This document shows, in pieces, positions 11,211-23,481 of a stretch of DNA of 64,000 bases. Numbering within the stretch: the stretch's first letter is position 1; each line of letters begins with the position of its first letter. The notes under the pieces are model-generated. The model did not search any database. It was given only the letters and a program-made list of their open reading frames with translations, and was not told the DNA's origin. The translations under genes were made by a program, and so were the position numbers. Origin of the DNA: Prorocentrum cordatum (Eukaryota > Sar > Dinophyceae > Prorocentrales > Prorocentraceae); the NCBI GenBank assembly GCA_963575745.1, contig CAUYUJ010007225.1, positions 406,734-470,733 on the forward strand, given 5' to 3'.

Positions 11211-11952
11211 TGCTTGCTTTGCCGCTCTCGTTCGGGCTCGCTCTCGCTCTGCCGCCCCAAGTCAAGACCCTCTCGCGCTCAACCAATCACAATATGAGGC
11301 ACCAAGAGATTAGATGCACATATGGGGACTCCCGCGTCGAATGAATGTGAACATTCCCCCGCACAACACCAATGTGATACGTCTTTAAGAAAATAATCGC
11401 TGCCCATGCGTGTGCCAGCTAGAAGCTTTAAGGCGAATGCCCGTGGCGCCACGGCGAGAAACACACACACACACACACATTTTGAAGGCCGCCTGTGTTC
11501 TCTATCCTTGTGACGGGTGTATTGTCTCACGACGATTGCGCGCGGCGCCAACACGAGATCCCCACTTTGGAAGCCACCGGTGCTCCATCCGTTCAAGTGT
11601 TGGGGGCTTCAAGCTTAACAGCCAAACGTCGTGAGGAATTGCCAAGCGACGCGTACAGCCCACCCTACGAGCCCGGCTATAGCGACACGCCTGGCGGTGC
11701 GACAAGGGGGGAGTTATTCACAGGGGAGAAGGGCGCAGAGGGGATAGGGGGCAAGCTCGGTGAGCCTTATCTGACGTCCTGCACATCCCTCCCATCCCTT
11801 ACCATGGCGTGGATCTCGTCTCTCCATTCGCACAGTCGGATGTCGAGCAGGGCAATTATCCCCAGAGGGTACGAAGTGCACGGTAGTGCACGGCGTAGCA
11901 TGGCGTAGAAGAAAGATGACAGCTTACAGTGCCATGGCATGGCACAAGAAAT
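11211..11952. other. Unique sequence with a short CA tract
   Basis: A (CA)n tract lies at about 11460-11480. Two short sequences near 11430-11460 and 11530-11575 resemble, in inverse orientation, the GGCGCCGCGCGCACTCGTC block of 4.4-4.55 kb. No gene recognised. Confidence 0.4.
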
Positions 11953-12135
11953 GAGGCTAGCGCTGCAGCGGGAGCACGATTCGGAACGAGCAGATGCGCG
12001 AACATGAGGCCAACGCGGCAGCGGGAGCACGAGTCGGAACGAGCGGAAGCGGGGAAATTAGGCCAGCGCTGCAGCGGGAGCACGATTCGGATCGACCAGA
12101 AGCCCAACAAGGAGGCCAGTGCTGCAGCGAGAGCA
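11953..12135 (+). repeat. 53-bp tandem repeat, about 3.4 copies
   Basis: Units start at 11953, 12006, 12059 and 12112, with the core GCTGCAGCGGGAGCACGATT (variants in each) and TCGGAACGAGC. Confidence 0.88.
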
Positions 12136-13433
12136 ACATTTTGGAAGAACCGAAAACGTTCGGATGGGGAAAAACATATACATCAATCCAACTCGGAGGC
12201 GTCCTATGTGTTAAAAACAATGCGCGGAGTGGAGCGCGCTCACTCATAGGGGTAGGGGTTTTCCGCGGGGGAGGGGAGTAGAATTCAGATTGAGTGCTTG
12301 TTGAGAAGGGAAGAGGGGAGGGGGGAGACGAGATGAGGATATGAAGCAGGAGCAAGTACCTCAGCACACTTAGGATCACACGCATCATCCAAGCTGATCC
12401 GCGGCCGAATCCTCGCCCTGATCGTGATCCTGCCAATCCAACTCGCCCCGAAGTGTGACAATGCATACACATACTTAGGGGACGCGCCGCAAGTCGCGAC
12501 CAAACTACATCTTTCACATTGGCTCATCGATGTGCTTCCCCTTTGCTGAGTGGGTTACCGTGATTAGCGTGAAAAGAGAGAAGCGTGAACACGGCAACGC
12601 GTGCGGTCAGCCCCACCCGCGGCCGCCCCTTCTGTCATCACTCCGTCCAGAGCTTCCTCCGAAGCCTCCCGTCGGGGCAAACACACATGAGCAACGGGAG
12701 CCAAAGCAATGTCCCACGTCTATGCGTGGAGTCCGCTCCAATCTGAACGAGTTTCGTTCGCCCTACAACGAGTACAGCATACACGCCGACAGGGGCTCCG
12801 GGCCAAGTCCTCCGAATTCTTCACTATTGTCGGGATCTCGGAGGCGATTTCAGAGGGCATGAGCGCGGAATGGGAATTCGAAGGCTAAGCCGCTCGTTCT
12901 CGCCTACGATGAGCCCATCGAGGCAGCTGTAATGCTTGTGCCAGTGGCGGGCCAGGCAGCCTGGCATTTGGATATACCGCGGGGAAAGAATCTCCCGAAG
13001 CACGTCCATCCATGTCGTCGTCGTCGTTGCCGCAGTCGTCGGCGTCCTCCCTAATCTCTTTTCGCTGAAACGTTGATATCAACCAACGCAGACTCCAAAT
13101 AGATCAGAATGTTGAAATGAGATGGACTGGGATCGACTGAAGCAAAATGGTCCGGAGAAGACTGGGCTGTGCTGGGGTGGGCTGGACCGGCTTAGACTGG
13201 ATATGTAGACTGGACAAAACTGGTCTGGACTGGATTGGACTTGGAATGGGCTAGGAGTAAGCGCAGCAGGAGAAGTGGGTCGCTGGTCGTCTTTGTCGAA
13301 GAACTGCGAAGAGGATGATGATGATAATGAGGAGGAGGAGGAGGAGGCAGAGGAGGCGGAGTGCCTCACCGGTCGCCGTCGAGAAACGATAATATCTGCG
13401 CGAGGCGTCTTCGAAATGATGATGGCGATGATG
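12136..13433. other. Mostly unique sequence, no gene recognised
   Basis: Contains a degenerate GGACTGG-rich stretch at about 13110-13260 (AGACTGG, GGACTGG, GGGCTGG units) and a short GATGAT/GGAGGA tract near 13313-13355. Nothing codes for a recognisable product. Confidence 0.4.
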
Positions 13434-14030
13434 GTACTCTACTCTACTCTACTCTACTCTACTCTACTCTACTCTACTCTACTCTACTCTACTCTACTCT
13501 ACTCTACTCTACTCTACTCTGTCCTGTTCTGTTCTGTTCTGGTCACTCACTCTGCTCTGCTCTACTCTGCCCTACTCTACTCTACTCTACTCTACTCTAC
13601 CCTCTACCCTATTCTACTCAACTCTACTATATTATATGCGACTCGACTCTTACATTTACCTTACTCTGCTCTACTCCACTCTGCTCTACTCTATCCTACT
13701 CTGGTCTATCCTACCCTACCCTAACCTACTCTGCTCTAGTCTACTCCTACTCCGCTCTACTTCTACACCACTGCTGTACTCTAATATACGCTACTCTCCT
13801 CTAATATATACTCTACTCTGCTCTACTCTACCCGACTCCGACCTACGATATACCCTACTCTGCACTACTCTACTCTACTCGACTCGACTCTAGTCTACTC
13901 TACTCCGCTCTACTTTACCCTACCCCACCCAACCCTAACCTACTCCTACTCTGCTCTACTCTGCTCTACTCTACCCTATTCTACTCTATCTTGTCCTATC
14001 CCTGTTACTCATTACTATGTACTCTTGCTC
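13434..14030 (+). repeat. TACTC pentanucleotide array
   Basis: About 17 perfect TACTC units at 13435-13520, then progressively degenerate units (TGCTC, TACCC, TGTTC) to about 14030. The Tyr/Ser/Leu-rich open frames here derive from the repeat. Confidence 0.95.
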
Positions 14031-14149
14031 TGGGCATCTGCCGGTCGATAGCCCCCCCTCCCCCCCACATCCGGGCCTTTCCATCCTACGTTTCAACGAA
14101 TCAATATTGGAGCCAGCGTGGACCCGACACAGTGTGTTTCTAGCAATCT

Positions 14150-14754
14150 ATGTGGTGCACTCTATGTTGTGCAATCCACCCTGCTGAACTTGAAGTCGTC
14201 ATCTCCACTGCTCGCGCAAACATCCCACCCACCCACCCGCAACTTGGTTTGCCAAACCTGTTAAGACCGACTACGACGACACCGACGACAACGACTACGA
14301 CGACACTGACGACGTCTCCGACGACTTCGACGACGACAACGACGCCGACGCCGACGACGACGAAGACGACGACGCCAACGAAGGCAACGATGAGGGAGGA
14401 AGGACGACGACGGCGACAACGACGACAACGACGAGGGAGGAGGGAGGACGGCGACGACGCGAACGACGAAGAAGGAGGAAGGACGGCGACGCCGACGACG
14501 ACAACGACGAGGGAGGAGGGAAGACGACGACGACGACAACGACGACGACGACGACGGCGACGAAATAGGAGGGACGACGACGAGACGCCGACGACGGACG
14601 ACGACGACGACGAGGGAGGAGGAGGAAGGACGACCACGGCGACAACGACGACGGAAACGACCACGACGCCAAAGAGGACGACGACGACGAACACGAGGAA
14701 AGACAGAGGACGACGTAGGCGACGACGACGACGACGACGACGGGGAGGAGGGAG

Positions 14755-14786
<32 letters not shown>

Positions 14787-15470
14787 GAGCGCGCGCGCGC
14801 ACGCTTTTGTTGAAAATCCGTGTTGCGAAACCTTGGGTTTTTGTAGGTTTTTTGGACACACGATTTTGAAATCCTTCCGAAACCGATGGGTTTTGAAGGT
14901 TTTCGGCATACGCCCGCGACGACGCGCGCGTCTACGCTTCGTCCCATTTTTTGCAGAAGATTCTCGCGACGGCACACGCGCAAGGGCGTTCGACAGATTT
15001 CGACATGCGCGCGCGCGACGCCCGTTTGGTAGCATGTTGTGAACATCTTGAACAAAACCTATGCTTTTCTTAAGATTTCGCAAGAGCTCGCGCGGAAGCT
15101 TTTTTAGCAAATCAGTGTTGCGAAACCCTGTGTTTTTGTATGTTTTTTGGAAACTCGATTGCGAAATCCTTCCGGCACCGAAGGTTTTTGAAGGATTTCG
15201 GCATGCGCGCGCGACGACGCGCGCGCGTGCACTTCGTCCCATTTTTTGCAAGGGATTCGTGAACAAGTGTTATGTTGGAACAACAAATGTCACCGCAGAG
15301 TGTTTCTTACAAGGGAACCTCAGGGGGGGGATACCGGTTGGCATTTGACATTGTGATTTCATATTTAGGATGGACATGTGGTCATAATTATATATGATTT
15401 ACATGCCCGAAAGGTGAAGTGATAACTCCAGGGGGGGGTAGATCCTATTCTGTTTTTAGAAAGGAGAATA
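14150..15470 (+). repeat. Family B modular repeat, copy 1 (CGA variant)
   Basis: Modules in order: a short TGTGGTGCACTCTATGTTGT remnant (A); the conserved block with CCACTGCTCGCGCAAACATC and CCACCCGCAACTTGGTTTGC (about 14188-14258); a CGA trinucleotide tract in place of module C; two ~295-bp D units (CTTCGTCCCATTTTTTGCA at 14937 and 15232) with alternating CG; the end segment with ACAAGGGAACCTCAGGGGGG and TTTCATATTTAGG; and junction F near 15427-15470. Arrangement and sequence match the inverted copy at 22.1-23.7 kb. Confidence 0.85.
14262..14795 (+). repeat. CGA/GACGAC trinucleotide tract
   Basis: Imperfect CGA repeats interspersed with GAGGGAGGAGGGAGGACGGC motifs. The segment at about 14400-14730 is nearly identical to 16370-16700 despite being a complex pattern, so the tracts share descent and did not arise independently. 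Poly-Asp, poly-Thr, poly-Arg, poly-Ser and poly-Val frames are consequences. Confidence 0.93.
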
Positions 15471-16747
15471 TATGTCGAGCAATCTAGGTTTTGCAATCTA
15501 TGGGGATCAATCTTTGGTGAATTTGTTTTGTGCAGCCTATGCTGTGCAATCTGTGTTGTGCGATCTCTGTTATGCAATCTACGCTGTGCAATACAGTGAG
15601 GCATTGAATAAGGAACACTTGGATCAATAATTCAGGCTCTGGAAGCCAGTGAAACTCTAATCGTGGATTGGCCATGGATGCCATCTCCCCTTCCATCAGG
15701 TAAGGAACCCTCCATGGTCTGAAGTCTCCTGGGTACATTCCTTAACCGACGCCCCCGATGTATCCGTGGTTTACTTCATATGGAGCAACTAATGTGGTGC
15801 CATCTAGGTGGCGCAATCTAGATTGTACAATCTCTTTGTGGTGCCATGGACGTGGTGCAATCGACGTGGTGCAATCTATGTGGTGTAATTAATCTTTGAC
15901 CATCTTGAAATTGTCCACTCCACTGCTCGCGCAAACATCCCACCCACCCACCCGCAACTTGGTTTGCAAAATCTCTTAAGACCGTGACGGTGGGTACCAC
16001 ATGGCACTTGGCAACAACAGCGACGCCGACGACGACAGCGACAACGACGATGACGACGCCGCCGACAACGACTACGACGACACCGGCGACGTCTCCAACG
16101 ACTTCGACGACGCCGACAACGACGACGACGACACCGACGACGATGACGACGACACCGACGCCGACGACGACGACTATGACAACGACGACGACGATGACGA
16201 CGCCGACGATAACGACGACACCGACGACGACGACGTCAACGACGCCGACGACGACGACGACGACGGCGGCGACGACGACGACGCCGACGTCGACGACGAC
16301 GACAACGACGCCGACGCCGACGACGACGACGAAGACGACGACGACGTCGCCACGAAGACAACGAGGAAGGAGGGAGGACGACGACGGCGACAACGACGAC
16401 AACGACGAGGGAGGAGGGAGGACGGCGACGACGCGAACGACGAAGAAGGAGGAAGGACGGCGACGCCGACGACGACAACGACGAGGGAGGAGGGAAGACG
16501 ACGACGACAACGACGACGACGACGACGGCGACGAAATAGGAGGGACGACGACGAGACGCCGACGACGGACGACGACGACGACGAGGGAGGAGGAGGAAGG
16601 ACGACCACGGCGACAACGACGACGGAAACGACCACGACGCCAAAGAGGACGACGACGACGAACACGAGGAAAGACAGAGGACGACGTAGGCGACGACGAC
16701 GACGACGCGGGAGGAGGGAGGATGGCGACGATGACGACGACGACGCA
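15471..16747 (+). repeat. Family B modular repeat, copy 2 (truncated, CGA variant)
   Basis: Begins after junction F with TGC-box repeats (GTTGTGCAATCTATG-like) at 15480-15600 and again at 15785-15895, separated by ~180 bp of non-repetitive DNA. Then comes block B (CCACTGCTCGCGCAAACATC, about 15920-15975), a linker GTGACGGTGGGTACCACATG shared with copy 3, and a CGA tract at 16018-16747. No D unit follows, so the copy is truncated at about 16747. Confidence 0.8.
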
Positions 16748-17580
16748 CAAACCCTGCCTCCCCGCATGCTGCGTCGCCACGACAATTTCGTGATTCTGGC
16801 AGCCTGCTGCGACGTGGCCTGATCGGTCAGTGTGCGCTCCCATGTCGCCTTGGGAGTCGAGGCCACGAGCACGCCCTTGCGCTGAGAGAGGATGATCAAC
16901 TGGTCCCAATGGTCAGGGAGAAAAGTCACGGCTTCTGGGCAGGTAAATTCCACAACGTGCGCAGCTGGATCATGCATCAGCCTCGTGTGGCCGAATGCGA
17001 TGCCCGCAAGGTGGCCAAGTCTGCGGCGCAGGTCACGGACCAACAGGATAACCTGCAATGTGGTGAACGTGGAAACTGTGCGACTCTGCGTGCACCCATA
17101 GATGACCCGCCTACCTTCCCTGTCGCCCTGACTCCCCATTGGCGTACTCCACGAAATCACGTCCGAGACGACCATAGTGCGGATGCTCCGCAAGAGGGTG
17201 TCTTCGCACTCCACTGGGAAATCTGAGATACCATGGCCTCCTCGGCCACGTCGTGCGCCCCCTCCCCCATTCATCGCTGGACTGTGGGCGTCGGTAGTGC
17301 ATCCGTTCTGCCACCCAAGGTGAGCAAGGCGAGGTGCTGCTCCAGTATCCGCGGATCAAGTCGCCCTTCGACCAGTCTGCGGACAGGAAGCTCGAACACA
17401 TTCAGCGACTCAACTCGCTTGTCTCCTTCGCCCTGTAACAAAGGCGGCGTCCAAAATTCAAGAACCTCTGTCGGTGAGAGCCGTCCTGGCAGAACTGGGC
17501 GGGCAGTCTAATTCCCCGAGAAGCGTGCCAGAAGACCCCGAGGGGCATCCAACACGCCTCTGACCCACGACCCAAGCACT
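16748..17580. other. Unique sequence, no gene recognised
   Basis: GC-moderate sequence with no family B or A modules. Short frames on both strands show no domain. The abrupt change from the CGA tract suggests a breakpoint at about 16747. Confidence 0.4.
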
Positions 17581-17610
17581 GTGGTGGGATGGGCCGAATG
17601 CCACTCGATC
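17581..17610 (+). repeat. Family M short block, copy 1
   Basis: GTGGTGGGATGGGCCGAATG followed by CCACTCGAT. Close matches occur at 29350-29380 and 33645-33676. Confidence 0.55.
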
Positions 17611-17734
17611 CGCCGCCCTGTTGATTTAGCACAGGGGTGCCCAGCGAGCTAGACGTCTGATGGCTTTCGATTCTTCTTTAAACTCCCCCTGGACTTTGGT
17701 CCATTGCGCCAGAGTGCGTGTCTCGTCGGCTGTT

Positions 17735-18250
17735 TCGCTCAAAATGGCCTCAGCATGGCCTCCAATACGGCCAAGATGCCTCCAAGATGGCCCCAAGAGA
17801 GCCCAAGATAGAAGCGCCCAAAGAGGGCCCCGGGTCGGTTCAGAGAGGCATACACGACGGCTTCCGACGGCATCAGACGGGCCAGGAACGCCGCCGAAAG
17901 ACAGCCTGAGAGGCCCCCCAAGGAGCCCCACAAGGCCCCCAAGAGGCCCAAAGATGCCCCCGAAAGACCTCCAAAAAGCTCCCATGAAGTTCCCGTGAGG
18001 CCCCAAGAGTGGCCCCACAGGCTCCCGAGAGGCCTCCTCCTTCCCTCTTCCTTCTGTTTCCTCCATCTCCTCCTCCTCCTCCTCCTCCTTTTCCTCCCCG
18101 ATGTGCTCCCCAAAGGGCTTCTACAACGGCTGGGGGAACGCATGGTCCAATAGCGTGGCCATACTTTGCACAAACGTTTGGTCTCGTAGGCGTATCCTAG
18201 AACGCAGGGGGCGGTGACTCGCCGTAGGCGGCGTCTTCGACTTTCGCCAC
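17735..18250 (+). repeat. Family A composite, copy 1
   Basis: CAAGATGGCC-type minisatellite (17735-18000), CTC tract (about 18058-18095), then a conserved ~130-bp tail with ACAACGGCTGGGGGAACGCA at 18123, CAAACGTTTGG, GGGCGGTGACTCGCCGTAGG and GTCTTCGA. Minisatellite, pyrimidine tract and tail occur in this order in four places (also 19.0, 19.8 and 50.6 kb), so the whole behaves as one element. No transposition protein is present. Confidence 0.75.
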
Positions 18251-18291
18251 CTTTTGCTTGCAAAGGGGTGTATGGCGGGCCGAATTAAACA

Positions 18292-18923
18292 GGGTGAGAT
18301 CGCAGTGAAATGGAGAGCCCCTCTTCGGGAGATCGGTTTCGGTTTCGTGTTCGTGTCGTTCGTGTGGGCGAGACGAAGCTGCGTGGGCGGGCGAAAGGGA
18401 TGAACCCTACTCTGGCTGGGGTGCCGCCAGGCCAAAAGACCGCCCCCTACTCTGGCTGGGGTGCCGCCGGGCCGCGGGTGTCCCGCAGCTCGCGGGTGTC
18501 CCGTCGGTGTCCCGTGGTAAGATCGATAGTGGGATCGATAGCGGGAATCGATCGTGAGATCGATGGTAATATCGGTAGTGAGATCGATAGTGCGATCGAT
18601 AGTGAGACCGATAATGATATTGATAGTGAGCTCGATCTTGAGATCGATAGTGAAATAGATCGTGAGATCGATAGTGGGATCGATATTAAGATCGATCGTA
18701 CGATCTTTGATTACATCGATTGTGAGAACAATCATGAGATCGATATTAAGATCGAGAGTGATATAGATAGTGAAATCGAGAGTGAGGCCGATAGTGAGAC
18801 GGATGATAATATCGATAGTGATACCGATAGTGGTATCGATAGTGATACCGACAAATATCGATCGAGTGAGAAATTGGTCCTCCCCCCGAACCTCCTAATC
18901 ACCCGAACGGTGGTCGTATAGGT
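18292..18923 (-). repeat. Family E composite element, copy 1
   Basis: Homologous, in inverse orientation, to 42406-43900. Components along the plus strand: a ~105-bp block (18292-18400) whose minus strand could encode PPTQLRLA and TNTKPKP; two copies of CTACTCTGGCTGGGGTGCCG (18413, 18449); CGGGTGTCCCG repeats (about 18474-18515); a 12-bp AGTGAGATCGAT array (18516-18870); and an end block CCCCGAACCTCCTAATCACC to GTCGTATAGGT (18880-18923). The 203-codon Ile/Asp-rich plus frame (18310-18921) is the 12-bp repeat read in phase. Whether the conserved block is coding cannot be settled from two copies. Confidence 0.75.
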
Positions 18924-19024
18924 AAACACTTTTGGGCCCTTCCGGAAAATTCCTAGTGGCCTCGGCCCGACCCGCGGGCCACCAAGAAGCGTTCATGGAA
19001 AGCTACCTCCGTCGGCTGTCCTGT

Positions 19025-19730
19025 CCAAGATGGCTCCAGGAGGGCCTCCAGGACGGTCCCAACGCGCTCCTGAGACGACCACGACGGCTCTGAGAAAGCC
19101 CAACACGTCTTACATATGGCTCCAAATGGCCTCAAGCCGGCCCAAACTGGCCTCAAGATGGCCCAAGATGCACCTGATACGGCCTAAGAGGGCTCCAAGA
19201 GGCTCTCCAGGAGCGTCCCAGGAAGCCACAATCATTACCAGTCCCTTGTTTTGAATGGGTATTCAAGTTCTCGCCTTTCGGGTCTCCGACAGCCCAAGAC
19301 GCCCCAGAGGCCTCCAAGATAGCCCCATGATGGCCCAATCAGCCCCCAAGAGGGCCCCAACGAGCCAAGATTGCTCCAACTTGGCCCAAGGCCTCCAAGA
19401 CGGCCCCTAGAGGAAGGCGTCAGACGGGCCGAGAGAGCCACAGGACGGACCCCCAGAGGCCCCGAAGAACTCTCAGGAAGCCCAAAGAGGCGTCAATAGG
19501 GTCCTCAAGAGGCTCCCACGAGGCCTCCTCCTCCTCCTCCTCCTCCTCCTCCTCCTTCTACGCCAAATGTTGACCCACAGGTTTCCACAACGGCTGGGGG
19601 AACACATTCTCCATAGCTTGGCCAGATTTGGGCCCCATGTTGGGCCAGATGGACGTTCCCAAAAGACAAAATGGCGGCAGTGCTTCTGCGTACGCATCTT
19701 CGATTCGCCTCCTCCGTTGCCTGCAAACTG
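19025..19730 (+). repeat. Family A composite, copy 2
   Basis: CAAGANGGCC minisatellite (19025-19515), interrupted near 19240-19290 by a block containing TTCTCGCCTTTCGGGTCTCC; CTC tract (19523-19556); conserved tail with ACAACGGCTGGGGGAACACA at 19587, GGGCCAGAT, TTCCCAAAAGACAAAATGGC and GCATCTTCGATTCGCC. Confidence 0.75.
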
Positions 19731-19819
19731 GTGCCAAGCGTACAAAGTTTGGTGGGCTCTTACAACAAGTTCGCGGTGGCCTCTGGCCCAACCCGCCAGC
19801 CACCCGACTCGCCTCCTGG

Positions 19820-20530
19820 TTCGCCAAGATGGCCCAACATGGCCTCGAAGACATACCAAAACGGTTCCAGATGACCTCCAAGACGGCCCAAAACGGTCCA
19901 AGATGGCCTCCAGGACGGCCCAAGACGCCTCCAAGATTTCAGGAGAGCCCGATGGGGCCACAATCGTTGATTTCCTTATGGTTTGTGTTCCTGCCTTGTC
20001 AGACTGGAGGCCTCGAAGACGACCTGACAGCGTCCTCAGAGGCTTCCCAAGACGGGCCAAGCGGGTCCCAAGACGGCCCCAAGACGGTCCTAAAGCGAAA
20101 CGCGCCCCCAAAACGGACTTAAAGTGCCCCAAAGAGGGGGCCCCAGACGGCCTCCGAAGGCGTCAGACGGACGATGGCTCAAGAGGCCCCCAATTGCCCT
20201 CCAAGAAGCTCCTAAGAAACGCCCAGGGACCCCGAAGAGGCCCGCAATGGGCCCCTGAGAGGCCATTGAAAAGGCCCTCGCGAAGCCCCCCGGAGTCTCT
20301 AAAAGGCCCCCCAAAGGCCTCTTCTTCCTCCTCCTCCTCCTCCTGATCCTCGTCTTCATGCTGCTCCTCCTGCTCCTCCTGCTCTTTCTCCTCCTCCTCG
20401 TCATCCTCCTCGTCCTCTCGCCCTTCGTCTTCCAAGCGTTTCGCCACGGGTTTCCCACAATGGCTGTGGTAAAGGCAAGGGGCGGTGGTGATTCGCCTTA
20501 GGCGTCTCCGATGGTGATATTCCCCAAACA
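19820..20530 (+). repeat. Family A composite, copy 3
   Basis: Minisatellite (19820-20300), CTC/CTG-rich tract (20318-20425), then a shorter tail with CCCACAATGGCTGTGGTAAA and GGGGCGGTGGTGATTCGCCT plus TAGGCGTCTCCGATGG. The tail runs directly into CCCCAAACAGTGCTTGCA, the inverted end of the next module. Confidence 0.7.
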
Positions 20531-21164
20531 GTGCTTGCAACATTAAAGACTCTTACTTCGGTTAACCATCACGGGACCCTCGCTGCAAAATCGCCGCCGT
20601 GCCGCCCGTCGTCGCCCGTCGCCGTCGGCGCCCGTCGCCGCCATTCCCACCCGTCGCCGCCCGTCGCCGTCGCCGCCCGTCACCGCCATCACCGCCCGTG
20701 CTATCCGTCGCCGCCCGTCGCCGTCGCCGCATCGTGTACAGTGCACCACATCGATTGTACAACATAGGTTGCATCGCATACGTTGCACCACATCTATTGC
20801 ACCGCATAGACTGCATTACATAAATTGCATCGCACACATTCGCACCACCGGGGTCACACCGCACATTCTGCATTACAAAGGTTGCATCGCATACATTGCA
20901 CCACACATCGGTTGCAGTACATCGGCTGCAGCACATACGTGGCACCACACATACTGCACCGCACAGACTGCATTACATATGTTACACCGCACGCATTGCA
21001 CCGCATGGGTTGCGCCGCATCGATTGCACTACATATGTCGCGTCGCATACACAACACCACATACATTGCACCGCATAGGCTGCGTTGCATAGGTTGCATC
21101 GCATGCATTGCACCACATAGATTGCGCCGCAGATGTTGTATACAATACGTTGATTTGCGTACGT
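20523..21164 (-). repeat. Inverted A-E module run (TGC boxes plus GTCGCC repeat)
   Basis: Read on the minus strand: TGC-box repeats (GGTGCAATGTATGCGATGCA-like, 21150 down to 20740), then a GGCGACGGCGACGG-type repeat (20740-20590), then a tail ending TGCAAGCACTGTTTGGGGAA (about 20523-20540). The same module order follows junction F at 35.7 kb and at 48.9 kb. Tyr/Cys/His-rich frames across 20.56-21.1 kb are products of the repeat. Confidence 0.75.
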
Positions 21165-22080
21165 TCGGCTGTTAAAATGGACTCTACCCCCGGGATTATC
21201 GGTTCTCCTTGTCGTAAAAACCGTTCGAACGCCCTTGCGCGCGAGCCGTCGCGAACATCAGTGGGAACATATGAAACGAAATGCACACGCGGGCGTCGTC
21301 GCGCGCGCATGCCGGAATCCGTCAAAAACCGTCGGGTTCGTAACGGTTTCAAAACCGAGATTCCGAACAACATATAAAACACATGGTTTCGCAACATCAA
21401 TTGTTAAAAGCGTGTGCTCGCGCCCGTGCGATTTTTTGAGAAAATGTGCTGTTTCCACATGCTCATGGAACTCTGCCAAGCGGGCCTCTGGCGCCGCATG
21501 CCGACATCATTCGCACGCCCTTGCGCGCGTGCTGTGGGGGGTGCACGGCCCGTGTCAAATACTATTGGCCACTCTCGCGCGTCGGCCGCGCGCTCATGTC
21601 AAACTATTTCCAAAACCTCCATCACCGACGCGGGGGCGCCGTCATCGTCGTCGGCGTGATCAACATCGGCACCGTCACTGGCCGTGCCGTCGTCGCTCTC
21701 AGCACCGTCACCAACATCGTTACTAGTATCATCGTGCCTACCGTTGTCGACGTCGCCATGATACCGCGCCCGCCCAAGTCGCCGACTCGCAGTGGAGTGC
21801 CCGCCGGGATGTGCCGAACGGTCAGCGCCACCGCGTTCGCGTCGCTCGTGCCGAAAATAACGGGCCGCTGCACGCGCGAGCATGCGCGGGCCAGTGCAGC
21901 CGCAGAGGTGCACCAGCCAACACCAAGCACTCATCGCAATCGCCTCCGCATGGGTTTTGCATGCCAAGTTGCGGGTGGGTGGGCGGGATGATTGCGCGAG
22001 AAGTGGAGTCGACAATTTCAAGTGCGGCAGAGTCCGTTCTCATTTCTAAAAAGAGAATAAGCTCTACCCCCCCCCGGACT
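21165..22080 (-). repeat. Family B modular repeat, copy 4 (inverted)
   Basis: Read on the minus strand: junction F (about 22075-22035), no module A, block B (CCACTTCTCGCGCAATCATC, about 22010-21950), module C (ATGCGGAGGCGATTGCGATG... to the GTCGGTGATGGAGG end, about 21960-21610), one D unit and part of another (21600-21215), then the next F with GGGGGTAGAGTCCATTTTAA at about 21170-21200. The 140-codon minus frame at 21599-22021 spans block B and C and contains GRARYHGDVDNGRHDD, which recurs in other copies. Confidence 0.8.
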
Positions 22081-22105
22081 TATCGCTACCCCCCGGGATA
22101 ATATA

Positions 22106-22156
<51 letters not shown>

Positions 22157-22971
22157 TCGTCCATCCTAAATATGAAACCATATCATCCCAGCCAGGCCGG
22201 GTTCCCCCCCTGAGGTTCCCTTGTAAAAAACACTATGCGGTGACATTTGTTGTTCTAACATAGCACTTTTTTCACGAATCCCTTGCAACAAATGGGACGA
22301 AGTGCGCACGCGCGCGTCGTCGCGCGCGCATGCCGAAATCCTTCAGACACCTTCGGTGCCAGAAGGATTTCGCAATCGAGTTTCCAAAACACATACAAAA
22401 ACACATGGTTTCGCAACACTGATTTGCTAAAAAAGCTTCCGCGCGAGCTCTTGCGAAATCTTGAGAAAACCATGAGTTTTTTTCCAATATTTTGGCAACA
22501 TGCTACCAAACGGGCTTCGCGCGCGCATGTCGAAATCTGTCGAACGCCCTTGCGCGTGTGCCGTCGCGAGAATCCTCTGCAACAAATGGGACGAAATGCA
22601 GACGCGCGCGTCGTCGCGGGCGTATGCCGAAAACCTTCAAAACCCATCGGTTTCGGAAGGATTTCAAAATCAATCGTGCGTCCAAAAAACGTACAAAAAC
22701 CCAAGGTTTCGCAACACGGATTTTTAACAAAAGCGCGCGCGCGCGCTCTTGCGTCGTCGTCGTCGTCGTCGCCGTCCTCCCTCCTCCCGCGTCGTCGTCG
22801 TCGTCGTCGCCTACGTCGTCCTCTGTCTTTCCTCGTGTTCGTCGTCGTCGTCGTCGTCGGCGTCGTGGTCGTTTTCATCGTCGTTGTCGCCGTGGTCGTC
22901 CTTCCTCCTCCTCCCTCGTCGTCGTCGTCGTCCGTCGTCGGCGTCTCGTCGTCGTCCCTCTTCTTTCGTCG

Positions 22972-23034
<63 letters not shown>

Positions 23035-23437
23035 TCCCTCCTCCCTCGTCGTTGTCGTCGTCGGCGTCGCCATCCTTCCTCCTTCTTCGTCGTTCGCGTC
23101 GTCGCCATCCTCCCTCCTCCCTCGTCGTTGTCGTCGTTGTCGTCGTTGTCGCCGTCGTCGTCCTCCCTCCTCCCTCGTCGTCGTCTTCGTTGGCGACGTC
23201 GTCGTCGTCTTCGTCGTCGTCGTTGGCGTCGGCGTCGTTGTCGTCGACGTCGTCGTCGACGTCGGCGTCGTCGTCGTCGCCGCCGTCGTCGTCGTCGTCG
23301 TCGTCGTCGGCGTCGTCGTCGTCTTCGTCGTCGGTGTCGTCGTTGTCGTCGTCGTCGGCGTCGTCATCGTCGTCGTCGCTGTCATCGTCGTCGTCGTCGT
23401 CGTCGTCGGCGTCGGCGTCGTCGTCGTCGTCGTCGGT

Positions 23438-23481
<44 letters not shown>

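Noticed and set aside
8682-11313. Plus frames of 477 and 764 codons rich in Pro, Thr, His and Cys
   Set aside because: They are the CCACTGTCCC minisatellite read in two phases; both phases are open over the same DNA, as expected from the repeat.
16001-16822. Plus frame of 273 codons, almost all Asp then Arg/Thr (also the inverse at 22811-23596)
   Set aside because: Product of the CGA trinucleotide tract. All frames on both strands are open and none has a non-repeat domain.
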